Assembly (NCBI RefSeq): GCF_036226885.1
Contig: NZ_CP109027.1
Location: 310,001 to 374,000 of the forward strand
Direction of reading: 5' to 3'
Length of the DNA stretch: 64,000 nt
DNA from: Streptomyces sp. NBC_00663
Lineage (GTDB): Bacteria > Actinomycetota > Actinomycetes > Streptomycetales > Streptomycetaceae
A model generated the notes under the pieces. The model ran no database searches, was not told the origin of the DNA, and saw only the letters and a list, made by a program, of their open reading frames with translations. How positions within the stretch are numbered: position 1 is the stretch's first letter; each line of letters starts with the position of its first letter. Shown here in pieces: positions 33,879 to 42,571 of this stretch. A program made the position numbers and the translations under genes.

Positions 33879-34277
33879 ATGCCCCCGTCCGTCACCGGGA
33901 TCCCCGTCGCAGCGAAGCTCAGAGCGGTCGTGGTCATGGCCGTGCTCGGTCTCATCGCCGCCCTGTTCTCGCTCCAGCCCGCCTCGGCCGCGGACAACCC
34001 CTACCAACGCGGCCCGGACCCGACGGTGAGCAGCGTCGCGGCCCAACGAGGCACGTTCGCCACCAGCCAGATCAGCGTGCCGCCCGGCAACGGCTTCAAC
34101 GGCGCGAAGATCTACTACCCGACCGACACCAGCCTCGGCACGTGGGGCGCGGTCGCGGTCGTACCCGGCTACACCGCCAAGTGGGACGCCGTCCTCGACC
34201 GGCACGAGGCCGGACGCAGTCTGTCGGTCGAGGCCCTTGCACCGTCACCCACGTACCGCAACTGCACACCTGGCTAG
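33879..34277 (+). pseudogene. Cutinase/PET-hydrolase-like protein, truncated before the catalytic region
   Basis: 132 codons. The signal peptide (VVVMAVLGLIAALFSLQPAS) and mature N-terminus NPYQRGPDPTVSSVAAQRG, GFNGAKIYYPTDTSLGTWG, VAVVPGYTAKW match polyester-hydrolase-type cutinases. After AKW the sequence becomes unrelated (DAVLDRHEAGRSLSV onward) and the frame stops. The nucleophile motif GHSMGG, the Asp and the His, which need about 180 more residues, are absent. It ends where the PadR gene of the other strand begins, pointing to a deletion or rearrangement at that junction. Confidence 0.75.
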
Positions 34278-34903
34278 GCGGACTCCGTACGGTCCCCTCT
34301 CATCCCGCTGTGACCGCCGGCCTCGCCGGTGTCGCCCTGCGCCTGTGAGCGTGAGGGCTCCGACGGCTGCGCGCTCTGTGCCGTGGCGAGCGGGCCCAGA
34401 TGCTGTGCGGCGCTGTCCAGCAGTCCCAGGTCTGCCTTGGTGTGCGCGATGGCGGCGTCGATCAGGACGGCGACCAGCGGCTCGGCGGCGTGGGCGCGGC
34501 GCTGCTGTGCCAGGCCCGCGAGCTCGGACAGGTACGTCTGCCGCTGTGACTCGATCAGCGTGGTCAGGGCCTGCGGCCCCAGCGCGACGGCGCCGAGCAG
34601 CTTCAGGAACAGCTCGTCGCGGAAGCCGCCGACGCGCACCCAGGCGGTGGTCGCCCACGAGCGCAGCTCGGCCTCGCCCGCCTCGGTGAGCGTGTAGAGG
34701 TTCTTGTCGGGCCGGTCGGCCTGCGTGACCTGCGAGCGCGAGACATAGCCGTCGCGGACCAGCCGTTCGAGGATCTGGTAGAGGTGACCGATGTTCAGGC
34801 CGCCCCACTGCGGGCCGACGGCCTCCTCGAACCGGGCCTTGAGTTCGTATCCGTGATTCGGTCGCCGGGTCAGCAACGCGAGCACGGCGTGGTGGAGCGG
34901 CAT
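34274..34903 (-). CDS. PadR-family transcriptional regulator
   Basis: A 209-residue PadR protein. HHAVLALLTRRPNHGYELKA, IGHLYQILERLVRDGYVSRS and NLYTLTEAGEAELRSW form the winged helix, followed by a helical dimerisation part (QALTTLIESQRQTYLSELAG). ATG at 34903 has AGAAGGGACGT upstream. It is divergent from the ABC transporter genes and probably represses them through the two palindromes at 34919-34950. Confidence 0.9.
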   Translation of the reverse strand: MPLHHAVLALLTRRPNHGYELKARFEEAVGPQWGGLNIGHLYQILERLVRDGYVSRSQVTQADRPDKNLYTLTEAGEAELRSWATTAWVRVGGFRDELFLKLLGAVALGPQALTTLIESQRQTYLSELAGLAQQRRAHAAEPLVAVLIDAAIAHTKADLGLLDSAAQHLGPLATAQSAQPSEPSRSQAQGDTGEAGGHSGMRGDRTESA

Positions 34904-34918
34904 ATACGTCCCTTCTAC

Positions 34919-34950
34919 ATTGTGACAATATACCGCTGCATTGCCGCAAT
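34919..34950. promoter_or_regulatory. Twin 11-bp palindromes, probable PadR operators
   Basis: ATTGTGACAAT (34919-34929) and ATTGCCGCAAT (34940-34950) are perfect palindromes with a single central base and start exactly 21 bp apart, two helical turns, so both would face the same side of the helix. They sit in the 60-80 bp between the divergent PadR and ABC ATPase genes. The form A-T-T-G-x-x-x-C-A-A-T resembles known PadR sites (ATGT-n-ACAT type) but has its own half-site. Confidence 0.7.
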
Positions 34951-34986
34951 GTATGTGGCGCGATGTACGAGGGCGAGGCTGCATCA

Positions 34987-35691
34987 ATGGCTGTGAGCGT
35001 GGCGTTGCGCGGGGTGAGCCGGCGGTATCCCGGGCTGACCGCTCTGGACGAGGTCGACCTGGAGGTCGCGGCCGGCGAGGTGGTGATGCTGACCGGGCCG
35101 TCCGGCGCCGGCAAGTCCACCGTCCTGCATGTGACGGGCGGCATGGACCAGCCCGACGAGGGGCACGTCGAGATCGACGGCACCCAGTTGGTGCCCCGGG
35201 ACCTGGACCGTCACCGGCGGCGTATCGGCTTCGTCTTCCAGCGCTTCCACCTGCTGCCCGCACTGACCGTGCTGGACAACGTGCTCGCCCCCGTCCTGCC
35301 GCGCAGGGTGGACTTCGACCGGCGTGCGCGCGGCATGGAGCTGCTCGAAGCCGTCGGCCTGGACCAGCGGGCCGACGCCCTGCCCTCGCAGTTGTCGGGC
35401 GGCCAGCAGCAACGCGTCGCCGTCGCACGCGCGTTGATCAACCGGCCGGGACTGTTATTGGCCGACGAGCCCACGGGCAACCTGGACAGCGTCATCGGAC
35501 GGGAGATCATCGACCTGCTGATGTCGCTGCGCGAGCGCTACGGGATGACGATGCTGATCGCGTCCCACGACGCGGAAGTCGCCGCCAACGGCGACCGGGT
35601 GGTGCGTTTGCAGGACGGCAGGATCACCTCGGACCAGCGGGTCACGCCGTCCGGCGACGTGCTGGACCGGCTGGGGGGCCTGCGCCCGTGA
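34987..35691 (+). CDS. MacB/LolD-type ABC transporter ATP-binding protein
   Basis: A 234-residue ATPase: Walker [11 protein letters not shown]-loop [13 protein letters not shown], signature LSGGQQQR, Walker [14 protein letters not shown], switch ASHDAEVA. This is the family that pairs with FtsX-type permeases. ATG at 34987 was chosen for its upstream GAGGGCGAG and family-typical start. An ATG at 34963 in the same frame would add eight residues. Its stop overlaps GTG of the permease gene (GTGA). Confidence 0.9.
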   Translation: MAVSVALRGVSRRYPGLTALDEVDLEVAAGEVVMLTGPSGAGKSTVLHVTGGMDQPDEGHVEIDGTQLVPRDLDRHRRRIGFVFQRFHLLPALTVLDNVLAPVLPRRVDFDRRARGMELLEAVGLDQRADALPSQLSGGQQQRVAVARALINRPGLLLADEPTGNLDSVIGREIIDLLMSLRERYGMTMLIASHDAEVAANGDRVVRLQDGRITSDQRVTPSGDVLDRLGGLRP

Positions 35692-38522
35692 TAGCGATGA
35701 TCCTCGATCAGCTCCGGCGGCGGCGCGGGCGCGCGCTGGCCCTGGCCGCCGGCATCCTGGTGGCGGCGACCAGTTTCACCCTGCTGACCGCGACGGTGAG
35801 CACGAGCCAGGCGACCACCGTGGGCACGGTACGCAAGAACGCGCGGTCCGCGTACGACGTCCTGGTACGCCCGCCCGACTCGCAGACGGACGTGGAGCGG
35901 CAGAGCGGTCTGGTCACGCCGAACTTCCTGTCCGGCACGTTCGGCGGCATCACCATGGACCAGTACCGGCGCATCGACGACATGCCCGGGGTCGACGTGG
36001 CCGCGCCGGTCGCCAACATCGGCTACCTCATGGTGGCGAGCACCGTCACCGTGGACGTGTCCCGCTTCCTGGACGGCACGGCGTCCCGGCAGATCCTGCG
36101 CATCAGCCCGACGCTCACCTCCGGACTCGGCACCTACCGCACCTCCGACGAGTACGTCTACCTCACCCGCTCCCCCCTGACGTCGGCGTCGGAGTCGGAC
36201 GGCCTCTTCGAGTCCGACACCCTGGAAACGGGCGCGGCGGACAAGAGCACCCAGCGGTATCGGATCAAGGGGAAGTACGACGTCTGCTTCTACTTCAACT
36301 GGGACAAGTCAGAGCAGACCGAGTTCAACTTGGATCTGCCGTTGAAGCCGAACATCATCGCCGAGGACCTCAGGGACAGGTCGCCGTTCGACCCGGACCT
36401 GAGTTCGCGGATGAACTGCCAGTCCGGCCAGGACAAGGCCACCATCGACGTTCCGGTCAGTTACCCCGTGCTGCTGTCCGCCATCGACCCGGTGGCCGAG
36501 GACCGGCTGGTGGGCCTGGGCGACACCATCGCCTCGGGCCGGATGCTCACCGAGCAGGACAAGCCGTGGAAGGTGTCGGGCGCCAAGAGCGTCCACGGAC
36601 AGCGCGACTCCTACATCCCGGCGCTGCTCAGCGACAACCCGCTGACCACCGGCACGCTCGACGCCACCGTCGAACGGCTCGACGTCGGCGACCCGGCCGC
36701 GCTGCCCTCAAAACTGGGCAACCCGACGGCCAGCAGCTTCGTCCGAGGCCTGCACGGCACAACGGTGGGCAGGACCCGAGTCGACCTGAGCAAGGGCTAC
36801 CGGAAGGCACTGACCGAGGACTCGTTCGACACCGGCAGCTACTGGACGGTCGGCCCGGTCACCTACCGCCGGACCTCCGACGGCGACCTCGCCGCGCAGC
36901 CGCGGCCGCCGCAGAAGCCCAGCCTGTGGGTCACCAACTCGAACGAGCAGCCGTTCCCCAACGTCCCCGAGGAGAACCACCAGGGCACCCAGTACCGGAA
37001 GGTGACCAGTCACGCCGCCACGAACTGCATCGGACTGGGTACGTGCGACGGCGTGGACTCCGGACGCCTGCCCAATCCCTTCGTCCACCTGGTCGGCCGC
37101 TACGACACCGGCAAACTGCCCGGCTTCTCACCCCTGTCCGACACCCCGTTGGAGACCTACCAGACGCCACAGGTCACCGGCGCGGACAGCGCGACCCGAG
37201 CGAAGCTCAACGGCAAGCCGCTGCAACCCGACCGCAACCTGGGCGGCTACGTCAGCCCACCGCCCACCATGCTGACGACGATGCAGTCCATCACCGCGCT
37301 CACCAAGAGCCGCCGCGTCGCGGGCCTTCAGGACAAGGCGCCGGTCAGCGCGATCAGGATCCGGGTGGCCGGAGTGACCGGCGTCGACACCGCCTCCCGG
37401 GCACGGGTGAACGCCGTGGCCGGGGCGATCCGGACCGCCTACCCCCAGCTCCAGGTCGACGTCACCGTCGGCAGTTCGCCCGCACCGCAGACGGTGACGC
37501 TGAGTGCCTCGGCGCAGGTGACGGAGGGCTGGGTCGCCAAGGGCGTGGCACTGCGCATTCTCAGGGCGGTGGACACCAAGAGCGCGGTGCTCTTCGTGCT
37601 GGTCCTCGTCGTGTGCGCGCTCTTCCTCGGCCAGGCCGCGCTGGCCTCGGTGCGCTCACGTCGCAGCGAGATCGGCACGCTGCGCTGCCTGGGCTGGAGC
37701 CGTGGCGAAGTGCTCCGCCTGGTCCTCGGCGAACTGGCGGTGATCGGCCTCGCCGCCGGAGCCGCGGGCACGGTGCTCGCGTACGTACTGGGCCGAGTGC
37801 TGGGCCAGCCCGAAGCCGGCCCCAAGTCACTCCTCGTGCTCCCGGTGGCGCTCCTCCTGGCCACGGCGGCGGGACTGATCCCCGCCTGGCTCGCCACCCG
37901 GCTGGGACCGATGGAAGCCGTCCGGCCCCCGGTGACGGCGGCCCGCCGCACGCGCCCGGTGCGTTCGGTGGCCGGACTGGCCGTTCTCAACCTGCTGCGG
38001 GTGCGGGGCCGCACGCTGCTGGGTGCGGCAGGACTGGCGCTGGGAGTGGCCGCCTTCACGGTGCTGCTCGCCCTGACTCTGGCCTTCCGGGGCGAGGTGG
38101 CCGGGTCGCTGCTCGGCAGCGCCGTGGTGGCGCAGGCCCGCGAGGCCGACTACCTCAGCGTCGCCCTGTCGTTGCTGTTGGGCGCCGCCGGCGCCATCGA
38201 CGTCCTGGTCATCTCACAGCGCGAACGCGCCGCCGATCTCGCGGTGCTGCGGGCGACCGGCTGGACCAACCGCGAGCTGGCGAAGCTGACCCTCTACGAG
38301 GGAATCGGACTGGCTCTGCTGGGCGGCCTGTCCGGTGCGGTGGCCGGCCTGGCCGGGGTACTGACCCTCGGCCGGGGCGTGCTGCACGGACACCTGTTCA
38401 CCGTCGCCGGCGCCGCACTGCTGGCCACGCTCGCGGCGACCGCCCTGGTGGTGGCGGCTCTGACGGTGCCGATCCGGGGTCTGTCCCGGATCGCCCCCGC
38501 CCACCTGCTCGCCGCCGACTGA
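35688..38522 (+). CDS. FtsX/MacB-like ABC transporter permease with large extracellular domain
   Basis: A 944-residue protein. One membrane segment near the N-terminus (ALALAAGILVAATSFTLLTA) is followed by a very long extracellular region of about 600 residues. FtsX segments follow: AVLFVLVLVVCALFLGQAAL, RSRRSEIGTLRCLGWSRGEV, ELAVIGLAAGAAGTVLAYVL and, near the end, RERAADLAVLRATGWTNREL. Two FtsX-like blocks are visible. It likely exports an antimicrobial or lipid-like substrate, or shapes the envelope. GTG start overlaps the ATPase stop. The gene is under the PadR regulator. Confidence 0.88.
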   Translation: MIAMILDQLRRRRGRALALAAGILVAATSFTLLTATVSTSQATTVGTVRKNARSAYDVLVRPPDSQTDVERQSGLVTPNFLSGTFGGITMDQYRRIDDMPGVDVAAPVANIGYLMVASTVTVDVSRFLDGTASRQILRISPTLTSGLGTYRTSDEYVYLTRSPLTSASESDGLFESDTLETGAADKSTQRYRIKGKYDVCFYFNWDKSEQTEFNLDLPLKPNIIAEDLRDRSPFDPDLSSRMNCQSGQDKATIDVPVSYPVLLSAIDPVAEDRLVGLGDTIASGRMLTEQDKPWKVSGAKSVHGQRDSYIPALLSDNPLTTGTLDATVERLDVGDPAALPSKLGNPTASSFVRGLHGTTVGRTRVDLSKGYRKALTEDSFDTGSYWTVGPVTYRRTSDGDLAAQPRPPQKPSLWVTNSNEQPFPNVPEENHQGTQYRKVTSHAATNCIGLGTCDGVDSGRLPNPFVHLVGRYDTGKLPGFSPLSDTPLETYQTPQVTGADSATRAKLNGKPLQPDRNLGGYVSPPPTMLTTMQSITALTKSRRVAGLQDKAPVSAIRIRVAGVTGVDTASRARVNAVAGAIRTAYPQLQVDVTVGSSPAPQTVTLSASAQVTEGWVAKGVALRILRAVDTKSAVLFVLVLVVCALFLGQAALASVRSRRSEIGTLRCLGWSRGEVLRLVLGELAVIGLAAGAAGTVLAYVLGRVLGQPEAGPKSLLVLPVALLLATAAGLIPAWLATRLGPMEAVRPPVTAARRTRPVRSVAGLAVLNLLRVRGRTLLGAAGLALGVAAFTVLLALTLAFRGEVAGSLLGSAVVAQAREADYLSVALSLLLGAAGAIDVLVISQRERAADLAVLRATGWTNRELAKLTLYEGIGLALLGGLSGAVAGLAGVLTLGRGVLHGHLFTVAGAALLATLAATALVVAALTVPIRGLSRIAPAHLLAAD

Positions 38523-38564
38523 GCCGACCGCCGCCAACGCCGGCGGCTTCGCACAGGGGCCGCA

Positions 38565-38595
38565 AGACCCCGGCCGTGTTCACGGGCCGGGGTCT
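38565..38595 (+). terminator. Rho-independent-like hairpin after the ABC transporter
   Basis: AGACCCCGGCC at 38565-38575 and GGCCGGGGTCT at 38585-38595 form a perfect 11-bp stem with a 9-base loop, 43 bp after the permease stop. Confidence 0.7.
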
Positions 38596-38663
38596 CAGCA
38601 GTCGACGAACGCACGTGATCGTCTGCCGATGGTCATCGGCGCCGGCGCGCAGAACTGCCAAGC

Positions 38664-38750
38664 TGTCTCCTGGAAAAAGACCGGCGGTTGTCCCCGGCAA
38701 AAGGACCAGTGGCTGCCGCCGGCAGCAGGACGGATGGCTGTCTCCGACCG
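38664..38750. repeat. Tandem 25-bp repeats resembling an IS21-type element end
   Basis: Copies beginning TGTCTCC, TGTCCCC, TGCCGCC and TGTCTCC start at 38664, 38689, 38714 and 38739, an exact 25-bp period over three full units and the start of a fourth. Units share the core G..CC.G..A..AGGAC. IS21-family elements carry several such repeats near each end as transposase sites. No IstA or IstB gene is adjacent here, so it would be a solo end. An IstB remnant lies elsewhere in the window (11300-11525). Confidence 0.6.
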
Positions 38751-38753
38751 AGT

Positions 38754-39212
38754 TCAGCCAGGCGAGATCGCCGTCTCCGCGGCAGCCTTGATCCGGGCCC
38801 CGAAGGCAGGCGCGTCCTTGCGGGCCGCGACCAGTGCCAGACCGACCAGCAGCCTGCCCAGTCCATGGCCGTCCAGGACGTTGAAGATGCGGACACGAGT
38901 CCTGCCATCGGGCAGGGACTCCAGGTCGTAGCCGCCCTCGCGCACCGTCACGCTGTTCTTGGACACCTCAGCCCAGCGGATCCTCACCGGAGCGTCCAGT
39001 GCGGTGATGCGGAACTCCCGAGCGGTCTTCATGCCGGCGTCCTTCACGGTGCTCCGGAAGACCGTGCCCACAGCGGTCGGCTCGTCCGGGACCCGCTCGA
39101 TCCCGAGGACCCGGGGGCTGAACTGCGGATCGTTGCGCCCGTCGGCGAGGTAGTCGTACACCTCCTTCACGGGCCGGTCGATCTCGACGACCGCTTCGAA
39201 CTGTCCGGACAT
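38754..39212 (-). CDS. SRPBCC family protein
   Basis: A 152-residue START-like protein: FEAVVEIDRPVKEVYDYLAD, FSPRVLGIERVPDEPTAVGT, FRITALDAPVRIRWAEVS and RVRIFNVLDGHGLGRLLVG follow the fold's beta-strand and final helix order. ATG at 39212 has GAGGAG upstream. The stop lies directly beside the tandem 25-bp repeat array, so the 3' flank was probably altered by an element insertion. It may bind a hydrophobic ligand; function unknown. Confidence 0.8.
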   Translation of the reverse strand: MSGQFEAVVEIDRPVKEVYDYLADGRNDPQFSPRVLGIERVPDEPTAVGTVFRSTVKDAGMKTAREFRITALDAPVRIRWAEVSKNSVTVREGGYDLESLPDGRTRVRIFNVLDGHGLGRLLVGLALVAARKDAPAFGARIKAAAETAISPG

Positions 39213-39445
39213 GGGCACTCCTCATCGGTCGAGCCACGACGGATGCGCGACTTGCCTTAATGAGCGGTTCTGCCATGGCGGCACAGTGACCCTACGGGAG
39301 GGCGGGCCACCACGCGAGACATGCGGAGCCCGCGGTGCATGCGCGCAGGGAGCAGGCACGGAAGCCCTCTGTACAGCCCACCGAAATCCCACCCGGGACG
39401 GCCTGCGCGGAATGGGTCGCGGGGACCTCACGGGCCCACGCCGAC

Positions 39446-39622
39446 TCGGGCGGCACGGCGCGCATCGCGATCGAGCTGCGGGAGTGGGGCGAGCACAGCC
39501 TGGTCATCGTGGACGAGCACCCCTTGCGGGAAGCGGCCATCACGCTCCACGACGTCGGATTCGACGCGCTGCTCCAGCTGCGCCACCGCACCGTGCTCGC
39601 CCAGCTCGCCCGGCTCTGTGAG
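39446..39622 (+). pseudogene. SRPBCC-like C-terminal fragment
   Basis: A short coding-like stretch TARIAIELREWGEHSLVIVD, then LHDVGFDALLQLRHRTVLAQ, LARLCE. It resembles the last strand and C-terminal helix of START-like proteins. No start or N-terminal part precedes it. Outside this stretch, 39213-39781 has no gene that I can support. Confidence 0.35.
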
Positions 39623-39781
39623 AACCCGAAGCCGGACGAGCGGAACGTCCGCCCCAGGACGCACGCCCGTCAACCAGCCCTTGGGGGACACTACGGACGA
39701 CGAGCGTGGCGACGATACGATCGAACTGCCCCTCGCCGCTGACGCCCATCACCGACTGGGACTTGTTTCAATCGGGACCCC

Positions 39782-40510
39782 TCACGCCGCCATCAGCGCA
39801 GCCAGGGCGCGGCCCATCGCGGCGTTGAACTCTTCCGGCGCCAGCGGCAGACGGGACTTGACGTCCCGACTCCACTGGTCGGCGAGGACCTCAGCGGAGC
39901 CCGCCTCGACACCGTCCAGCGCCGCGTCGGCCAGGTCCGACGGAGCGATCTTGTCCACCGGCCAGCCCGCGGCCATGTCGGTGTCGGCCAGGCCGAGGTG
40001 CACCGCCGTGACGAGCGTGCCCTGCTCGGCGAGTTCCAGGCGGACGCCGTTGGTCATGGCCCATGCGGCGGCCTTGGTCAGGTGGTAGGCGCCTGCGCCC
40101 TTGCCCCCGAACCACGACATGGCGGAGAGGAGGTTGACGATCGCGCCCCCGCCGTTCCTGGCGAGCGACGGCGCGAACTCCCGGATCATTCCCAGGTGGC
40201 CGAACATGTTGGTCTCCAGCTCGTGCCGCACCGCGTCCAGCGAACCGGTCACCAGGTCGGTCCCCGTACTGATTCCCGCGTTGTTGATGAGGAGCGAGAC
40301 GTCCGGGGCGGCCTCGGCGGCGGCCCTCACGGATGCGGGATCGGTGATGTCGAGGGCCAGCACCTCGACCCCGGGCAGGTCCACGGTCTCCGGTCGGCGG
40401 GCCGTCGCGTAGACCTTGCGGGCGCCCCGTTCGAGCAGGCGCTGGGCGAAGGCGCGGCCCAGGCCGCGGTTGGCTCCGGTGACAAGGGCAACTGAGTTGT
40501 TGATGTCCAT
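39782..40510 (-). CDS. Short-chain dehydrogenase/reductase
   Basis: A 242-residue SDR. SVALVTGANRGLGRAFAQ carries the TGxxxGxG NAD(P)-binding motif, INNAGI the structural NNAG, and IVNLLSAMSW with GAYHLTKAAA gives the catalytic Ser and the YxxxK (Tyr-His-Leu-Thr-Lys). Full length and classical. ATG at 40510. The promoter has a palindromic site in an over-long spacer, read by the divergent MerR gene. Substrate unknown. Confidence 0.92.
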   Translation of the reverse strand: MDINNSVALVTGANRGLGRAFAQRLLERGARKVYATARRPETVDLPGVEVLALDITDPASVRAAAEAAPDVSLLINNAGISTGTDLVTGSLDAVRHELETNMFGHLGMIREFAPSLARNGGGAIVNLLSAMSWFGGKGAGAYHLTKAAAWAMTNGVRLELAEQGTLVTAVHLGLADTDMAAGWPVDKIAPSDLADAALDGVEAGSAEVLADQWSRDVKSRLPLAPEEFNAAMGRALAALMAA

Positions 40511-40527
40511 GCCCGGTACGCTAAAAC

Positions 40528-40543
40528 CTGACGTTGACGTCAG
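40528..40543. promoter_or_regulatory. MerR-type operator in the SDR promoter
   Basis: CTGACGTTGACGTCAG has perfect 7-bp arms with a 2-bp centre. On the minus strand it lies between a TTGCCT -35 and a TTAGCG/TAGCGT -10, giving a 19-20 bp spacer, the over-long spacing typical of MerR-activated promoters. Transcription would begin just before the SDR ATG. Confidence 0.65.
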
Positions 40544-40585
40544 AGGCAAGGGCTGCTCGTCAGGGCCGGAGTGAGAGGGATCACC

Positions 40586-40963
40586 ATGACCGTCACCGAG
40601 ACCGCGACCGAGCGGCTGATCCGCATCGGCGAGGTGGCGCGGGGTGCCGGCGTCTCGGTTCGCGCCGTGCGCTACTACGAGCAACAAGGGCTGCTCATCG
40701 CGGAGCGCAGCCCATCCGGCCAGCGCCTCTACCGACAGGACGCCATCTCCCGGGTCCGCTTCTTCCAGCAGATGTTCGCCGCCGGCCTGACCAGCCGACG
40801 GATCACCGAACTCATGCCGTGCTGGGACGCCGGGCACACCGACGCCGACCAACGAGCCATGCTGCGCGCCGAACGCGACCGCATCCAGGCCAAGGTCGAT
40901 GATCTACAGGCCGCCCTGAACCGCCTCGACGAGGTCATCGCGATCACGGACACCCACCCCTAG
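40586..40963 (+). CDS. MerR-family transcriptional regulator
   Basis: A 125-residue MerR protein: RIGEVARGAGVSVRAVRYYE, QGLLIAERSPSGQRLYRQDA and RVRFFQQMFAAGLTSRRITE are the winged helix and wing, followed by a coiled-coil dimerisation helix (RDRIQAKVDDLQAALNRLDE). No Cys-based metal site is evident, so an organic-ligand sensor is likely. ATG at 40586 has GAGAGGG; a GTG five codons earlier is possible. Divergent from the SDR, which it likely controls. Confidence 0.9.
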   Translation: MTVTETATERLIRIGEVARGAGVSVRAVRYYEQQGLLIAERSPSGQRLYRQDAISRVRFFQQMFAAGLTSRRITELMPCWDAGHTDADQRAMLRAERDRIQAKVDDLQAALNRLDEVIAITDTHP

Positions 40964-41220
40964 GCGAAGCGCGCGCAAGCCCCGTACGAGTCGTGAAGTC
41001 GGCCGCCCACGATCAGCTGCACGGCAGTGGGAGCGGGCTGCGGCTCCGGCTCCGACAGTCCGAACGACGGGCCATTCCTCTTCCCCATGACTCGTTCAAT
41101 GAGCCAGCCAGGAAGGGGACATGGCTACGGCCCGGCCTTCTATCAGCTGCTCCAACTCCCGCAGCTGACGGCCTGGAAAATCGGGTGCGGTCGGCTGAAC
41201 TGGGGTGATAGGTAAGCGAT

Positions 41221-41982
41221 GTGACAGACAGCCTCGAGTATTCCGCCCTGCTGCAACTGATCGACGAGCGGTCGGCCGCGTTCCGGAGCGCGGTTGCCGC
41301 CGCGCCCAGCCTTGACGCGCCGGTGCCGTCCTGCCCCGAGTGGACGTTGTCCGATCTGGTGCAACACCTGGGTACGGGCCAGCGCTGGTGGGCCGCGATC
41401 GTCACTGCGGGCCCGGCCGAGGCTCCGCCGGCCAAGGATGCCGCGAAGGCGCCGCGCGAGCCCGAGGCACTGCTGGCCTGGTACGCCGAGTCGAACGAGC
41501 TGCTCCTGCGTGCGCTGCGCGAGGCCGGCCCGGAGCGTGAGTGCTGGGCGTGGTGGCGCGCCGGTGTGTCGCCGGCGAATGCCTGGGGCGTTGCCCGGCG
41601 CCGGGTGCACGAGGTGCTGGTGCACACCTACGACGCCCAGCTCGCCGCAGGCGCCGTTCAGCCGATGCCGTCGGACGTCGCGATCGACGGCGTGGCCGAG
41701 TTTCTCGACACCTGCAACTCCACCCCGGCGGCCTGGCCGCACGAAGCCGCCACCATCCACTACCACGCCACCGAGGGCCGCTCCTGGCTCCTCACGTTGG
41801 ACGACACCGGCGCCTGGCCCGCGCCCCTCACGGACGATGCCGCGCCCGCCTCCGCTTCGGCCACGGGCACGGCCGAGCAGCTGCTCCTCTTCGTCTGGGG
41901 CCGCCGCACGCTGAGCGACCTGAAGATCGAGGGCGACCAGCAGGTGTTCGAGCAGCTGATCGCCTGGGAGCCCGAGGAGTAG
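41221..41982 (+). CDS. Maleylpyruvate isomerase/DinB-like (mycothiol-dependent) family protein
   Basis: A 253-residue protein with the TIGR03083 actinobacterial pattern: VPSCPEWTLSDLVQHLGTGQ at the N-terminus with its conserved His, and VARRRVHEVLVHTYDAQLAA where His and Asp complete the metal site, followed by the C-terminal alpha/beta sterol-carrier-like part (IHYHATEGRSWLLTLDDTG). GTG start. These proteins are predicted mycothiol-dependent enzymes, most without known substrates. Confidence 0.83.
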   Translation: MTDSLEYSALLQLIDERSAAFRSAVAAAPSLDAPVPSCPEWTLSDLVQHLGTGQRWWAAIVTAGPAEAPPAKDAAKAPREPEALLAWYAESNELLLRALREAGPERECWAWWRAGVSPANAWGVARRRVHEVLVHTYDAQLAAGAVQPMPSDVAIDGVAEFLDTCNSTPAAWPHEAATIHYHATEGRSWLLTLDDTGAWPAPLTDDAAPASASATGTAEQLLLFVWGRRTLSDLKIEGDQQVFEQLIAWEPEE

Positions 41983-42102
41983 CCACTCGCCACCGTCGGC
42001 GGACGACCTCGATGACGTCCGCGTCGATGAACACCGCGGACAGCTCCGCCGGCTTCCGCGGGGGAAGCCTCGTCGCGTGCCCGTCCGAGAAGGAGTACCG
42101 CC

Positions 42103-42540
42103 GTGGGAGTACGCCCAGGGGCACACGAGTCCGCGGAGTTCCTGGCGAGCGTGAGCGCGAAGCCTTCGACGCGAACGGTGCCCCTGCCCTGTGGGCCATC
42201 CCCAAGGGCGCCGACCCCGCGATCAGGATCGCGAACGCCGATCCGACCGGCCTGCCGCCCACGACCGTCCACTACGGCGAGTACGAGACCCTCGCCGATG
42301 ATGGTGTCGAACTCGGCCGCCCCTCGCGGGACTTCAAGGTCACCTCCGAGGTCCACCCGCTGCCCGAACAGCGGCACTCGTTCGTCCTTGGCGCCGGGCG
42401 CGTACCCAAAGGGGACCCGGCCAGGCCGCCGCATCACCGTGATGCCGGCGACCGGTACGCCGGTCTCCGGTGTCTTGCTCGACCATGCCGGGCGGCGTGC
42501 GGTACTTGTGTCCGGCACCGTTTCCGCAAGCAGCCCCACC
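42103..42540 (+). pseudogene. Frameshifted gene, family not recognised
   Basis: A GTG at 42103 has a strong GAGAAGGAG before it and starts GVRPGAHESAEFLASVSAK. Coding character then moves to another frame from about 42160 to 42415 (FDANGAPALWAIPKGADPAI, HYGEYETLADDGVELGRPSR, DFKVTSEVHPLPEQRHSFVL), and returns to the first frame as RRITVMPATGTPVSGVLL. Codon use is strongly GC3-biased in each piece, so two frameshifts break one gene. It could be a sequencing problem or true decay. I do not recognise the product. Confidence 0.5.
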
Positions 42541-42571
42541 ACCGTCCCTCGAAGCCACAAAGGAGTGCGCG

